Source of the DNA: Gnetum montanum
Lineage: Eukaryota; Streptophyta; Gnetopsida; Gnetales; Gnetaceae
Direction of reading: 5' to 3'
NCBI GenBank assembly: GCA_015680685.1
Contig: MNCI01002996.1
Location: 424,870 to 488,869, forward strand
DNA: 64,000 bases
The notes below the pieces were generated by a model. The model was given only the letters and a program-made list of their open reading frames with translations. It was not told the DNA's origin and made no database searches. Position numbers and translations under genes: made by a program. Below, piece by piece: positions 10,046 through 19,960 of this stretch; positions within the stretch are counted from its first letter, which is position 1, and each line of letters starts with the position of its first letter.

Positions 10046-11692
10046 ATGACCAAGAAGATTGATAGTTTGGAAAGTTTAAAAGTTTCAAAAGATATTCTAG
10101 ATTCTAAGACTGATTCTTCATCAAAAGAAGAAAAGGAAGTTTTTGAATTGGCAACAAGTAGTGGAGTGAAAACTAGAAGATCAAGAAGATCACCCATTGT
10201 ATCTGATTTATCGATTTGTAAGAGAAGATCTAGAAAGTGTAAGAGTTCAATTATCCAACGGAATAGGATGGCAAATCCTTGGCAAAGAGTTACACCCTTA
10301 GGATTTCAAAATTACAATGATATTCCTAAGGTAGTTTACAAATATTTGCCTGAGCCTTTCATTCCTGGAAAAGCTTATTTAGCTGAAAAATATATTCACA
10401 TGTTTGAGTTAGCTTTAGCTCATGCAAATATTCAACATGAAGATCAAGCTTGTAGGTTGTTTGTATCAAATCTAAAGGATATGGCTCAGATTTGGTATTC
10501 AAACTTACCAAGTAATAGTATTACAAGTTGGGATGACATGAAGAATCTTTTCTTGGCCCAGTTTGGTAATCAATTAGATCAACAACAACTATACTGTGGG
10601 CTGATACAAGCTAAGCAAGGAGTTAAAGAGTCAATTAGAGATTTTAACATCAAGTTTCAACGAATTTGTGGACTCTTTCAAAGACAATATAGGCCATCAG
10701 AAGAAATGCTTAAAGAAACTTATCTTAAGGCTGTCAACCCCAACATTTCAATTTGGTTAAGGAGAACTCCAAACTTAACTACACTAAATGACTACTTTAG
10801 TGAAGCTATACAGTTAGAAAAATAGTTGAACTTGAATCCTGAAGAAAATATTGCAATTCAAAAAAGAGAAGAAAGAGTTATGATTCCTATGCAAGATTTT
10901 GCTCAATTTAAAGCTTTACCAGGTCCATCTCATGTTAAGATAGAGCAAGAACATGAAAGAGTAGGATCTGAAAAAGGACAATTAATGAGAGATATGTCTA
11001 ACAAAATAGTGAAGCTTGAAAAAGCTTTGGCAAGAGTTAATATCAAGGAAGAAAGGAAAAGTAGAAAGCATAAACATCAAGACACTAAGTTAGCAGAAGA
11101 TGAGGATGAAAGTGACCTTATTATGTCCAACTTTCTTGATATTGAATCTAATAATGAGTTATCTAGTGTTCACTATGCAAGTAAATCTTCTAGCAATGGA
11201 TCAAGTGATACTTCTTCTCTATCAAGTTTTTAAGAAGATATGTCATTAGATGAAGAATGCAATAACAATGAGGAAAATGGATATAGTCTCCGATCAAAAG
11301 AAAGACTAACTACTTCTAGACCCCCAAATGTTATTACTGATCCATCTACTAAGAGAAAAGCTTTTGAGCCAAATAGAAGAGATAAGAATAAAGGTAAAGA
11401 CAATCAAGTAGAGAAAAGTACTTCAAATTAGTCTTTTAATAAATGGATAAGGAAACCAAGCTTTATTGGTGATGGAGAGTATGATTTGATTGAAGACCTT
11501 AAACATGTCAAGGCCAATATTAGCCTTTATCAGTTGCTTCAAATAGGAGATCAGCAAAGAAAGACCTTAGAGTTCATTAAAGGTAAAAGAAGAGTTAGAG
11601 AATCAGAGTTAAGTTATGTGTCTAATAATGATGAGAAATTAAAGACCTCGTATGATAAGGAAGCTCCTCCTTTTCTTTTGACAATGAAATGA
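10046..11692 (+). pseudogene. Element B gag (broken by stops)
   Basis: One + frame starting ATGACCAAG at 10046, interrupted by stops at 10823-10825, 11231-11233, 11429-11431 and 11690-11692. The first 260 residues hold a basic Ser/Arg-rich N-terminus, then the Gypsy Gag core: PWQRVTPLGFQNYNDIPKV, DQACRLFVSNL, AQIWYSNLP, SWDDMKNLFLAQF and IRDFNIKFQRICG. The rest is charged and coiled-coil-like (EKALARVNIKEERKSRKHK), then acidic/Ser-rich, then basic. No CCHC knuckle is visible. Gag would form the particle. The TGA at 11690 reads as a mutated TGG before the protease in the same frame. Confidence 0.88.
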
Positions 11693-11695
11693 AAG

Positions 11696-12022
11696 GATAA
11701 ATACTTACATAATTCTTTGGTTGATTCTAGAGCTACGTCTACTATAATGCCATTGTCTATATGTAAGAATCTTGGTTTGATTCCTAAAAAATCAATTAAA
11801 AAGATTGTTCAAGTGGATAAAAGTAGAGTGAAGATTGTGGGTCAATTACCAAATGTTCTATTGGAAATTGCTTCTAAACATCGCATTAGAAGTAGAGTAA
11901 CTATTCAAGTGGTAGATATACCAGATTCACATAGTCTCTTATTGAGTAGAAGTTGGAGTAAGAACTTCTCAGGTTACATATCCACAAATTATTCTCACAT
12001 GTGGCTATCTTGGAAAGGATAA
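11696..12022 (+). pseudogene. Element B retropepsin-like protease with altered active site
   Basis: Same frame as gag. The active-site loop reads L-V-D-S-R-A-T-S at about 11717-11740, where the family has D-S-G-A-T. The Gly codon has become AGA, a single G-to-A change at 11729. The second signature reads LLLSRSW instead of (I/L)LGRxW. Such a protease should be inactive. The length, about 100 residues, is normal for the domain. Confidence 0.8.
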
Positions 12023-12178
12023 CCAAATCATATATATATCTATAGCGAACCTTTGATGATAGATAATATTACTTCAAATGAAAAAAGTAAAATGGTTGAA
12101 AAAGGAGGTGTTGAAAACAAAATTTGTACACTCCAAGAAAGTTATAGTCCTGAAAAAGAATAGTCAAAGAAAGAGGAT

Positions 12179-12510
12179 AAATGGGAGTTATACTTTGATG
12201 GTTCGTGCAATTCAAAAGGTGCAGGAGTTGGTATAGTTATATTCAAGAATGGTTCACCTGAAATTCTCAAAGCAATNAGAATAGCTCTAGACAAAAAGAT
12301 CAGAGTAATCACTATAAAAGGAGACTCAAGATTAGTTTGTGAACAAGTAAAGGGTAACTGTGTAATAAAGAGCTCATTCTTGAGACCTTATAAGCAACTT
12401 GCTTGTAAGATGTTAGATCAGTTCCAACATTGCCAAATAGAGCATATAAACAGAGCAGAGAATCTTATAGTAGATGATTTGGATATGCAGCTTCAACATT
12501 GGATATGCCA
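12179..12510 (+). pseudogene. Element B extra RNase H (RVT_3 type), between protease and RT
   Basis: Still in the gag-protease frame: WELYFDGSCNSKGAGVGIVI, then VITIKGDSRLVCEQVKG, then QIEHINRAENLIVDDL. These are the first Asp (FDGS), the later Asp (GDS) and the closing N-x-x-A-D-x-L-A-like motif of the archaeal-type RNase H that plant Tat elements acquired. The middle part with the catalytic Glu (usually A-E-Y-E-A-L) is missing. The sequence jumps from GSPEILKAI to IALDKKIRV exactly at an ambiguous base (N at 12277). A small insertion near 12490 then shifts the frame. The position before RT differs from element C, where this domain follows the classic RNase H. Confidence 0.85.
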
Positions 12511-13629
12511 ATAATAGAAAATTACAAAAATGTAATGGTTGAGGAAGAACATCAGCCATCAGTACCAGATAATATAAGACATTTACAAGTATTTGAAGAT
12601 GATGATCAAGTACTAAGATTTATGAAAAATAAACAAGAATTTGAGGGTTAAGTGATACCTGAAACATCATCAAATTCCAAAGCTAATTTCATTCCAAAAA
12701 GGATGATTGACTTGGAACATGAGTTGAAGAAAAATTTACTTACCAGAAAGGATATACATAACTCAGATAGTCAAGCTTTCACGGTAGTGAATTTTGGATT
12801 AGACAAGATGCCAAAGATGTTGAATGTTACAAAGGAAAGAGATTTGAGTTTCAAGAAAAAATTGTTAACATGTCTAAGAAATAATTTGGACAATTTTGCT
12901 TGGTCTTATGATGATCTTAAAGCTTTTAGGCAAGATGTGATGACACATAAAATTCCTTTAATAGAAGGTTGTAAAATAGTCAAGTAAAAATAAAGGAAAT
13001 TTAATCCATCATTTGAACCAGCTATGGAAGCCAAAATCAAGAAGTTGTTACAAGCACGAATCATATATCCAATACGATATTCAACATGGCTTTCTAATCT
13101 TGTTCCCGTGAGGAAGAAAAATGGTGATATAAGGCTTTGTGTAGACTTTAGAAATCTGAATGATGCCTCAAAAAAGGATAAGTATCCACTTCCAAGAATT
13201 GATGAGATGCTGATTAAAGTCTCAGGTTGTCAAGTATATTCTTTCTTATATGGTTTTTCAGGATATAATCAAATAGTGGTAGATAAAAATGATAGATACA
13301 AAACATCATTTATCACCAAATGGGAAAATTTCGCTTATCAAAGAATGCCATTTGGATTGTCAAATGCTGGAGCTACTTTCCAAAGAGCAATGGATTTAGC
13401 ATTCAAGGACTTATTAGGAAAATTTGTGGTGGTTTATTTGGATGATATTACAATATTCTCAAAGAAGAAGGAAAATCATATAAATCATCTCCAGCAAGTT
13501 TTCGACAGATGTCGTGAGTTTGGCATTTCAGTAAATCCTAAGAAGTGTATCTTCGGGGTTAAATCCGGAAGCCTATTAGGCCATGTGATATGTCAAGAAG
13601 GAATTGTCATAGACAATTCCCGAATTTAA
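12511..13629 (+). pseudogene. Element B reverse transcriptase
   Basis: After the frameshift near 12490 the frame runs through a linker (TLDMPIIENYKN, later NNLDNFAWSYDDLKAF) into the RT: ARIIYPIRYSTWLSNLVPV, DIRLCVDFRNLNDASKKD, YPLPRIDEML, QRMPFGLSNAGATFQRAMD and the catalytic YLDD at 13435-13446, then VNPKKCIFGV and LLGHVICQEGI. Stops occur at 12649-12651, 12985-12987 and 13627-13629. The core motifs are intact, so RT would be functional apart from the stops. RT copies the element RNA in cytoplasmic particles. Confidence 0.93.
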
Positions 13630-14150
13630 GCAGTACAGAATATTGAGCATCCCACAAGTAAGAAATCTCTTAGATCTTTCTTTGGGAAGATAAACTTTGT
13701 AAAAAAGTTCATCCTCGGGTTTACTGAAATTACCAAACCTTTGATGCATATGCTAAAAAAGGATGTTCGAGTAGAGAAAACACCAAAGTCAGAGAGAGCT
13801 TTATTAGAAATCAAAAAGGCTATACAAGAGGCTCCATATTTGGTAAAGCCCAAGCTTAAAGAAGATTTTTGGTTATATTCTTTTGCTTCGAATGATTCTA
13901 TCGTTGCTGTTTTGACACAAAGGGATAGTGAATGTCAAGATAAACCAATTGGATTTTTTGGGTATCAGTTGAAAGGTTCAGAGTTAAATTATTTAGACTT
14001 AGAGAAACAAGCTTTCGCAGTCATTAAAGCACTTCAGCATTTTAAATATTATTTGGAAAGTTCATTAGTCCATATTATGCTAATTGAACCTGCAGTTAAG
14101 AAATTCCTATCCCACAATGAGATTGGACTGAAAAGAGGAAAATGACTTAT
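13630..14150 (+). pseudogene. Element B connection and classic RNase H
   Basis: Same frame as RT. It begins with the connection region (SKKSLRSFFGKINFVKKFI) and then the RT_RNaseH domain: DFWLYSFASNDSIVAVLTQR, PIGFFGYQLKGSELNYLDLE, KQAFAVIKALQHFKYYL. The first catalytic Asp (usually Y-x-D-A-S) reads YSFASN and so appears lost. A TGA at 14143-14145 ends the open stretch. The domain would degrade the RNA strand during reverse transcription. Confidence 0.85.
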
Positions 14151-15515
14151 AAAGTTGCAAAGTTTCAGATTTTTATTAGAAATATGCAAAACAATTAAGG
14201 GAATGGGATTAGCTAAGTTAATGACTAGAGAAAGTGAAGTATGCACACTTGACACTCATGAAGAGAATTGGTATGATGATATTTTCAAATTTCTTAGTAC
14301 AAGGAAAATCCCAAATAATTTAACTGTAAGCCAAAAGAGAGCTTTCTTCAAATGAGCACGAAGATTTGTTATTAAAGATGGTATATTATATAGAAAGGCT
14401 TTTCAGGGAGTTTTATTGGAATGTGTTCATAATGATCAAATTAGTTTCATTTTGAAACAATTTCATGATCATTTGAATTTATTTTATGAATCCCCTAAGT
14501 CAACTATGCAACATATACTTCGATATGGATATTATTGGCCTTCCACGTATCAAGACATTAGTTCAAAAATTCAAAAATGCTATAAATGTCAAATTCATGG
14601 GCCCAAGATTAAAAGGGCTAGAGCCCCTTTAAAGCCAGTAGTTGCAGATAGACCATTTTAGCAATGGGGTTTGGATTTTATTGGTACAATTACTCCTTTA
14701 AGAGCTGGACACAAGTTTATTCTCACAGCTACTGATTATTTCACTAAATGATTTGATGCAAAGGCTCTGAAAGGAAGTTCAGCATCAGACGTGATTAAGT
14801 TTTTAAAGGACCACATTCAAGTAGATTTGGTCTACCCGAAGTGTTAGTGTTAAATAATGGTCCTCCCTTCAAATCTGAAGAGTTTATCAGATGGGCATCT
14901 AAAAAATCCATTTTCTTATTTTCCTCATCAAATTATTATCCTCAAGGAAATGGCCTAGCAGAATCCACCAATAAAAAGCTTATAGCTTATATCAAGAAAT
15001 CGATGGATGGGAATCCAGGAAATTGGATCGATTATCTACAATCCGTGTTATGGTTAGATCGAATTAGATTCAAGAAAGCTATTGGGACGTCACCATATAA
15101 CTTAGTTTATGGTTTGCTAGCAAGAATTACAAATAAGATTGTAAGCTCAGCTTCTGAATTTGTACAAAGATATAGCGAAAAAGCTGATAAAGATAGAAGT
15201 TTCATGACTTTACTTATTAAAAGAGAAGTTGAAGTAAATAAAGCAAGGGATAATTTTTTATAGAATACCTCTCAAGTTAAAAGATGGTTTGATAGGAAAG
15301 CTTTGAAAAGAACTTTCAAGATAGGGGACCTTGTCCTATTATGGAATATGAAGAAACCAAATAAGTTTACCCTGACATGGATTGGTCCCTTTCAAATTAC
15401 AAAGCAATTGTCAGAGAATACTTACAAATTATCAACTTTGGATGGCATGAAATTGCAATTTCCATATAATGTTTTGCATATAAAACATTATTTGGGACAA
15501 TTGCATACAGCTTGA
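14151..15515 (+). pseudogene. Element B integrase
   Basis: Contains the zinc-binding region (GYYWPSTYQDISSKIQKCYK with the C-x2-C), the catalytic core (GLDFIGTITP, ATDYFTK, then the second motif, then NYYPQGNGLAESTNKK) and the C-terminal GPY/F-like module (KIGDLVLLWNMKKPNKFTL then WIGPFQI), ending at 15515. Damage: stops at 14353-14355, 14659-14661 and 14749-14751, and a frameshift near 14828. The second catalytic Asp is Asn (LNNGP instead of (S)DNGP), a G-to-A change at 14853. The Glu of the third motif is kept. Integrase would insert the cDNA into the genome. Confidence 0.9.
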
Positions 15516-15803
15516 AGATGTCATTACACAAAATAATATATGTATATACCATTAGATAAATATTACTAAAAATATAGTATCAATTAATACGTTTAATTAT
15601 GCTTTATTTAGATTAGAAAATAATTTTCCTTCAAGTGAGGCAAGTGGAAGCCTACAAGTGAAACAAGTGAAAATCTACAATTGTGACAAGTGGAGAAGGT
15701 GACTCATCCACTACTTGGTGAGGATTGTGACAAATGGTTGGAATGCCTAAAAATAAGGAAGCTTGGTTGAAGACTCTTGGATGGGAAATTCAAATTTTTA
15801 GCA

Positions 15804-15812
15804 CCTCTATAA
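15804..15812 (+). promoter_or_regulatory. Possible TATA box ahead of the extra ORF
   Basis: CTATAAAGA about 75 bp upstream of the ATG at 15883, with a CT- and A-rich leader between. It may drive a separate transcript. This is inference from position only. The 290 bp between the integrase end and this site hold no coding signal. Confidence 0.35.
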
Positions 15813-15882
15813 AGAGGGGTAAGTTGCCTAAAATTTCATCATCTTTCAATTCATGTTGAGTAGTGAAAGTTAGAGAGAGCTA

Positions 15883-16395
15883 ATGGAGTTTGAGAAAGCA
15901 ATGAAAAAGCCTTTTATTCCATATGTGATGGGATGTTGCCCTGAGCATGTATTGAAGGCTTACCTAAAGGCTAGATCTTGTGGAGCTCCAAAAGAGTGTC
16001 CTTTTATAGCTTGGTTGTCTGATGAATTTTCTTTTCTCACTAGAGGTTTGGATATAGAGTCCAATGTTTGGGGGCAATATCAAGATTGATCCAAAGAAGA
16101 AGAAAAAGGAGAAGAGCAAACAACTAATGAAGAATCATCATGGGGATGGGGATAAGCTTTTGTCTCCCAAGAGGAAAATGAAGGCCCTAATGGAGAAGAA
16201 CAGAAGAGCTCCTCTAAAAAATAAAATGAGAAAAGTGCTGAAGAGAAAGCTCCAGTAGATCAAGGTGAGAGCTCCACCAAGCCAGAGAGCAACAGAATCA
16301 CCTTCATCAAATCAGAAATTTCCTATGAAACAGTTAGATAGATGAGGATTCCCACAAGGGTGACCCTCACAATTCAATTTCCATCCCAAGAATAG
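15883..16395 (+). pseudogene. Element B extra ORF of unknown function
   Basis: An ATG at 15883 opens a 68-codon frame (MEFEKAMKKPFIPYVMGCC, then PEHVLKAYLKARSCGAPKEC, then SFLTRGLDIESNVWGQYQD) that ends in TGA at 16087-16089. The same frame stays meaningful afterwards as an acidic, Lys/Ser-rich tail (SKEEEKGEEQTTNEESSWGW and so on), interrupted by TAA and TAG stops. That suggests an original protein of about 170 residues: a Cys-containing N-terminal half and an acidic disordered tail. I do not recognise it. No signal peptide or membrane segment is visible, so it is not an obvious env-like gene. Confidence 0.45.
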
Positions 16396-16577
16396 TCTAT
16401 GAAGGAATTGATGATGTATAGTTTGTTATTTTCCTTAGGAATGAGGTTTTTGTCCCATCATACCTTATGTTAAATGGGAATTTTCCTCAAAAAAAGATTT
16501 TTTTTTACTGTAAAAATTCAATGGAAGTTTTAGTATGTTTCAGTTTTAAAGTGAGGCTGCATAAATTTCTTTAAGCT

Positions 16578-16593
16578 TTTAAGGGGGCAGAAA
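16578..16593 (+). other. Element B polypurine tract
   Basis: TTTTAAGGGGGCAGAAA directly before the LTR tip TGTTGGC. Standard place and composition for the plus-strand primer. Confidence 0.75.
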
Positions 16594-16731
16594 TGTTGGC
16601 ACATTGGGCCATTTTATGGAACAGTAAGGAATTATATTATTTATTTTAAAAGCTTTGGTGAAGAACATGCTTAAAATTATGAGTAATGCAAAAAAAAAAT
16701 CACTGGAAAGGTCTCAAATTAAAAATCCCTG

Positions 16732-17364
16732 TTAATCATTGTTAAGCTCAGTTTTATATTTGGCCCTACTTTGCAAAAATCCAGAAAGCTTGATTCCCAG
16801 ACTCTGCCGAAAAGCTTCAATTTCCAAAACATTCAGGGTGGAAATAGAAGTGCTCTCTTCATAGAAATCCTTATTGAAGGGATCGTACTCAATTTGCGAA
16901 TGATCCAGAGCAGGAATAGGCTCAATCTTCTTCTTATCATTGGGCACAACTAGATTATCATCAGAATCGTACTCGAGATGGCCCTAGGCGGTGTCGACGA
17001 CCTTGGCGGCAGCATAAACCTCCTGGTCAGAATCATATCTAGCATTCAAGGCATCCATTTCTTCCTGGATTCCCGCCATGAATGCATCCAGCAGATCCAC
17101 TTCTCCATCGTCGTCGTCTTCATGGCCATCATTGTTGTTCTTGTCGTCACCATCATTGTTAATATTGATGTTGCTGAAACCCTCGGTGTACTCGATGTCG
17201 TCCAGGACGTGACCTTCGAAGTGGTCGCCGGGGGCTCTGGTCGGCAACGACATGTACAGATGCTGTTGCGATTTGATGGATTCGAACCCTGGAATGGTAG
17301 AATTGCCCAGGGGACTAAGCCTGTTTATGCCAAAACCCTTGTATCTGAACTTAAGCTTTGACAT
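16732..17364 (-). pseudogene. RH24: Captured RH24 fragment (copy in 3' LTR)
   Basis: Second copy of the helicase fragment: MSKLKFRYKGFGINR at 17364, DLLDAFMAGIQEEM, DALNARYDSDQEVYAAAK, HLEYDSDDNLVV, KKIEPIPALDHSQIEYDPF, ending near FRQSLGIKLSGFLQ. Its one internal stop (16984-16986, after KVVDTA) is absent in the 5' copy, which has CAG there. The 5' copy's stop is absent here. The ancestral LTR therefore held an uninterrupted antisense frame of about 210 codons when B inserted. Confidence 0.88.
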
Positions 17365-17830
17365 TCTGACCCTCACTATTTCATGACAAATTTGCAGAAA
17401 TGACCGCCTTTGTCCCGCTTGAAGATCTGGCTGCAGTCGCACTACAAGAAAAATCCACGGGCTGAGAACAAAGGCTGCAAAGAAAATAGCTCCAGCGACG
17501 GGTGCGTTTCCAGCTCACCGCCGTGAATTCCAATACTTTGTTGTAGGGATTTTCCAGCTGCTACCTTGCCAAACAGGACTAGGCTTTCCCAAGGAACGCA
17601 TTTCAAATTTTTTTAGGCGGTAATCACAAATGTCATTCACTCCTAAAACCTGCAATCTGAAACAGCAGCCATGCCTGATGCCGATGCATTCGATATCGCA
17701 TACGAGTCCACTGAACGCGACAACAAAGACACAAAGGCACACTAAGACAGGTGTCAAGAGATATTTTGGGCCAATACCGGTAAATCAGAGTTGCAGTTCA
17801 TCAAAAATAAAATTTTAAATGGTCTAGTGA
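17365..17830 (-). promoter_or_regulatory. Captured RH24 leader and 77-bp intron (copy 2)
   Basis: Same layout as copy 1. The intron is at 17442-17518 (GTGAGC ... TTGTAG on the - strand), and TGGGCC is at 17767-17772. Equal intron length and intact splice ends in both copies support a real, retained host intron. Confidence 0.6.
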
Positions 17831-18547
17831 TTAATTCAACAATGTCACAATATCACATACGTTAATAGTGTGAAGTCTTGGTTATAAACTTACCTTTTAA
17901 TTTAATTATTCCAAGGCTTCAAAACATTATTTTTCAAACATTATTATATAAGTTACTACCCATAAAATATTTGTAATATTATATTAAATATTTATAATAT
18001 TATATTAAATATTTGTAATATTTATTAATGTTAGCATAAATTCCTCCTAACTTTATGTATAACTTCCTAACTACATAACTTCCTCCTAACTAGATGGGTA
18101 AATTGTAACCTCCGTACTTGGGAGAAAAGTTAGCTAGGATATTTTGGAATGTAACTACCTTGTGAACCTTATAAAAGGGCTTCAGGGGTAAGAAGATTGG
18201 GAGGGGAATCACACTTTTGGAGAAGACACTTGATACATCACACTTTGGAAGGTTACTAGCTAGCACTTGGGCTCTCACTTGGAGACACACTTTGAGTCTT
18301 GGGAGAAGAGCATTTGTAAAGAAGAAAGTGTGAAAGATTGCTTGTAAGATGACTTGCTAAAGAAAGGATTTCAGCCTCTTTGTCATGGTATTGTGAGTTA
18401 TGCTTATTATTATTTTTATTTTGTTTAAATTGTTTAGCTAGTGGTTTAGATAGTATCATCCTTGGCAAGTAATTTTGGGATTTTTAGATTGCTCTTATTG
18501 TTCTTGTTGCCCGATAGAAAATTTCTGTTAAAATTTTGCCATAGAAG

Positions 18548-18826
18548 NNNNNNNNNNNNNNNNNNNNNNNNNNNNNNNNNNNNNNNNNNNNNNNNNNNNN
18601 NNNNNNNNNNNNNNNNNNNNNNNNNNNNNNNNNNNNNNNNNNNNNNNNNNNNNNNNNNNNNNNNNNNNNNNNNNNNNNNNNNNNNNNNNNNNNNNNNNNN
18701 NNNNNNNNNNNNNNNNNNNNNNNNNNNNNNNNNNNNNNNNNNNNNNNNNNNNNNNNNNNNNNNNNNNNNNNNNNNNNNNNNNNNNNNNNNNNNNNNNNNN
18801 NNNNNNNNNNNNNNNNNNNNNNNNNN
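18548..18826. other. Assembly gap in element B 3' LTR
   Basis: 279 N. By comparison with the 5' LTR it hides roughly 9010-9500 of that copy, so the gap may be longer in reality. Confidence 0.95.
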
Positions 18827-19252
18827 TATTTCCATCGAATCTTGCTCTATTTCTAGTTTTCTTGTGGAACTATCTCTTTCTCTGGGGAAAATTAGAAGTA
18901 GATTCACAGAGTTTTGCTTAAATTTTTTTTGCAAAATTTTATTTGTTACAAGTAGGTATTATAAGGACCGTGTAGACTAGGCAATTAAACAAAATAGGAA
19001 CTCTCAACAACTCATAGTACTTGGCAAAGTTGGTTGAATCTCTTTAAGATAAGTCATTCATAGTTTACACACAATGCAATCATTTCATTTTTCACAACTG
19101 CATTCCGCAACAGCACACACACATACTCACATTAACTACTGAGTTTATTTGGAGGTATCTGGGCCTTGGTGTTGCCAGAGACCAGCAGGCACCTAAATCC
19201 TGTTCGAGGACACTCATTGGCAGTCACATTCCAAATGGTCACCAACACTTAC

Positions 19253-19560
19253 AGGTGTAAATCTCTATTACCTAGTTGACCAATAATTGTGAGTCACCTT
19301 GAATCACTATGTGTTGGATCCCTAGGTCGAGTGCTATAAGGATACCTTGGAGGAGACCTTTGTATTCAACCACTTTGTTAGTGCAAGGAAATGCAAAATG
19401 ATATGCGAAAGGTCAGATCTCCTTGGAGGAAAATGTGATAATAGTAATGTAACTACTCCCTCGAGAGGTTGAAGCTCCATCAAAATGCAGAAGTGCCTCA
19501 TAGTTTTCATGCACTTGGCTAACAGTACTAACGTGCTCATCCTAGAATTCAGGGTCTATG
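19253..19560 (-). pseudogene. Element C second (archaeal-type) RNase H, N-terminal part
   Basis: On the - strand: EALLHFDGASTSRG, then NKVVEYKGLLQGILIALDLG, then HIVIQGDSQLLVN. These give the first Asp (FDGA), the Glu (VEYKG) and the second Asp (GDS) of the RVT_3-type RNase H typical of plant Tat elements. It follows the classic RNase H (19.6-19.9 kb), the usual Tat order. Stops are present. Element B interrupts it at 19248-19252, and the remainder is at 6836-7101 in the same frame. Confidence 0.85.
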
Positions 19561-19960
19561 GTTGCTTGATCATTTACAGGTGATGCCGTGAGTTGTGTAG
19601 CTATAGCTCGACTTGTGTGATGTAATGAAAGTCAAACTCCACTGTTATTGCTTTCCACCATGCAATGCAACTGCTCTTGTAGATATTTATCATTATGGCT
19701 CGAAGTACGTTGTTTTTCCAAATGATGTTAACTTGGCTGTAGAAGAGGTAATGCCTCCACTTCTTTAGTGAGAAGACTAGGGAAAGGTAATACTTTTTCA
19801 CATTATTGTATTTCACCTCATGGCCTACTAATGCATGGCTTAGGTAGTAAACTGGGACCTTTGCACCATCATCTTGCTTTTGGAAAAGCAAAGAAGTAAT
19901 GAACATGTTAGAAATGGCAAGGTAGATGTAAAAAGGTTTATCTCCTTACGGAGGGTGAAC
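19561..19960 (-). pseudogene. Element C classic RNase H
   Basis: - strand frame 19906-19601 reads LFQKQDDGAKVPVYYLSHAL, VGHEVKYNNVKKYYLSLVF, SLKKWRHYLF, the standard order of the RT_RNaseH domain (P-V-x-Y-x-S, E-x-x-Y, R-x-Y-x-x). It is cut by a stop near 19600. It lies between RT and the second RNase H. Confidence 0.8.

Larger units (their letters stand above)
7102..19247 (+). mobile_element. Element B: complete Gypsy-type LTR retrotransposon
   Basis: Two LTRs start TGTTGGC and end GCCAACA (7-bp inverted tips), flanked by the perfect 5-bp target duplication CTTAC at 7097-7101 and 19248-19252. The order is LTR, primer site, gag, protease, RNase H, RT, RNase H, integrase, extra ORF, polypurine tract, LTR. 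It sits inside the second RNase H of element C in the opposite orientation. Pairs of LTR stretches differ by about 5 percent by eye, so B is younger than A. All genes carry stops or frameshifts. Confidence 0.93.
16594..19247 (+). mobile_element. Element B 3' LTR (contains an N gap)
   Basis: Direct copy of 7102-9920, with 279 unknown bases at 18548-18826. It has extra copies of a short AT-rich unit (AATATTATATTAAATATTT...) at about 17966-18015 compared with 8480 in the 5' LTR. It ends ACCAACA, followed by the CTTAC target duplication. Confidence 0.92.

Noticed and set aside
18446-18980. Open frames across the first N gap
   Set aside because: Artefact of N; the region is LTR.
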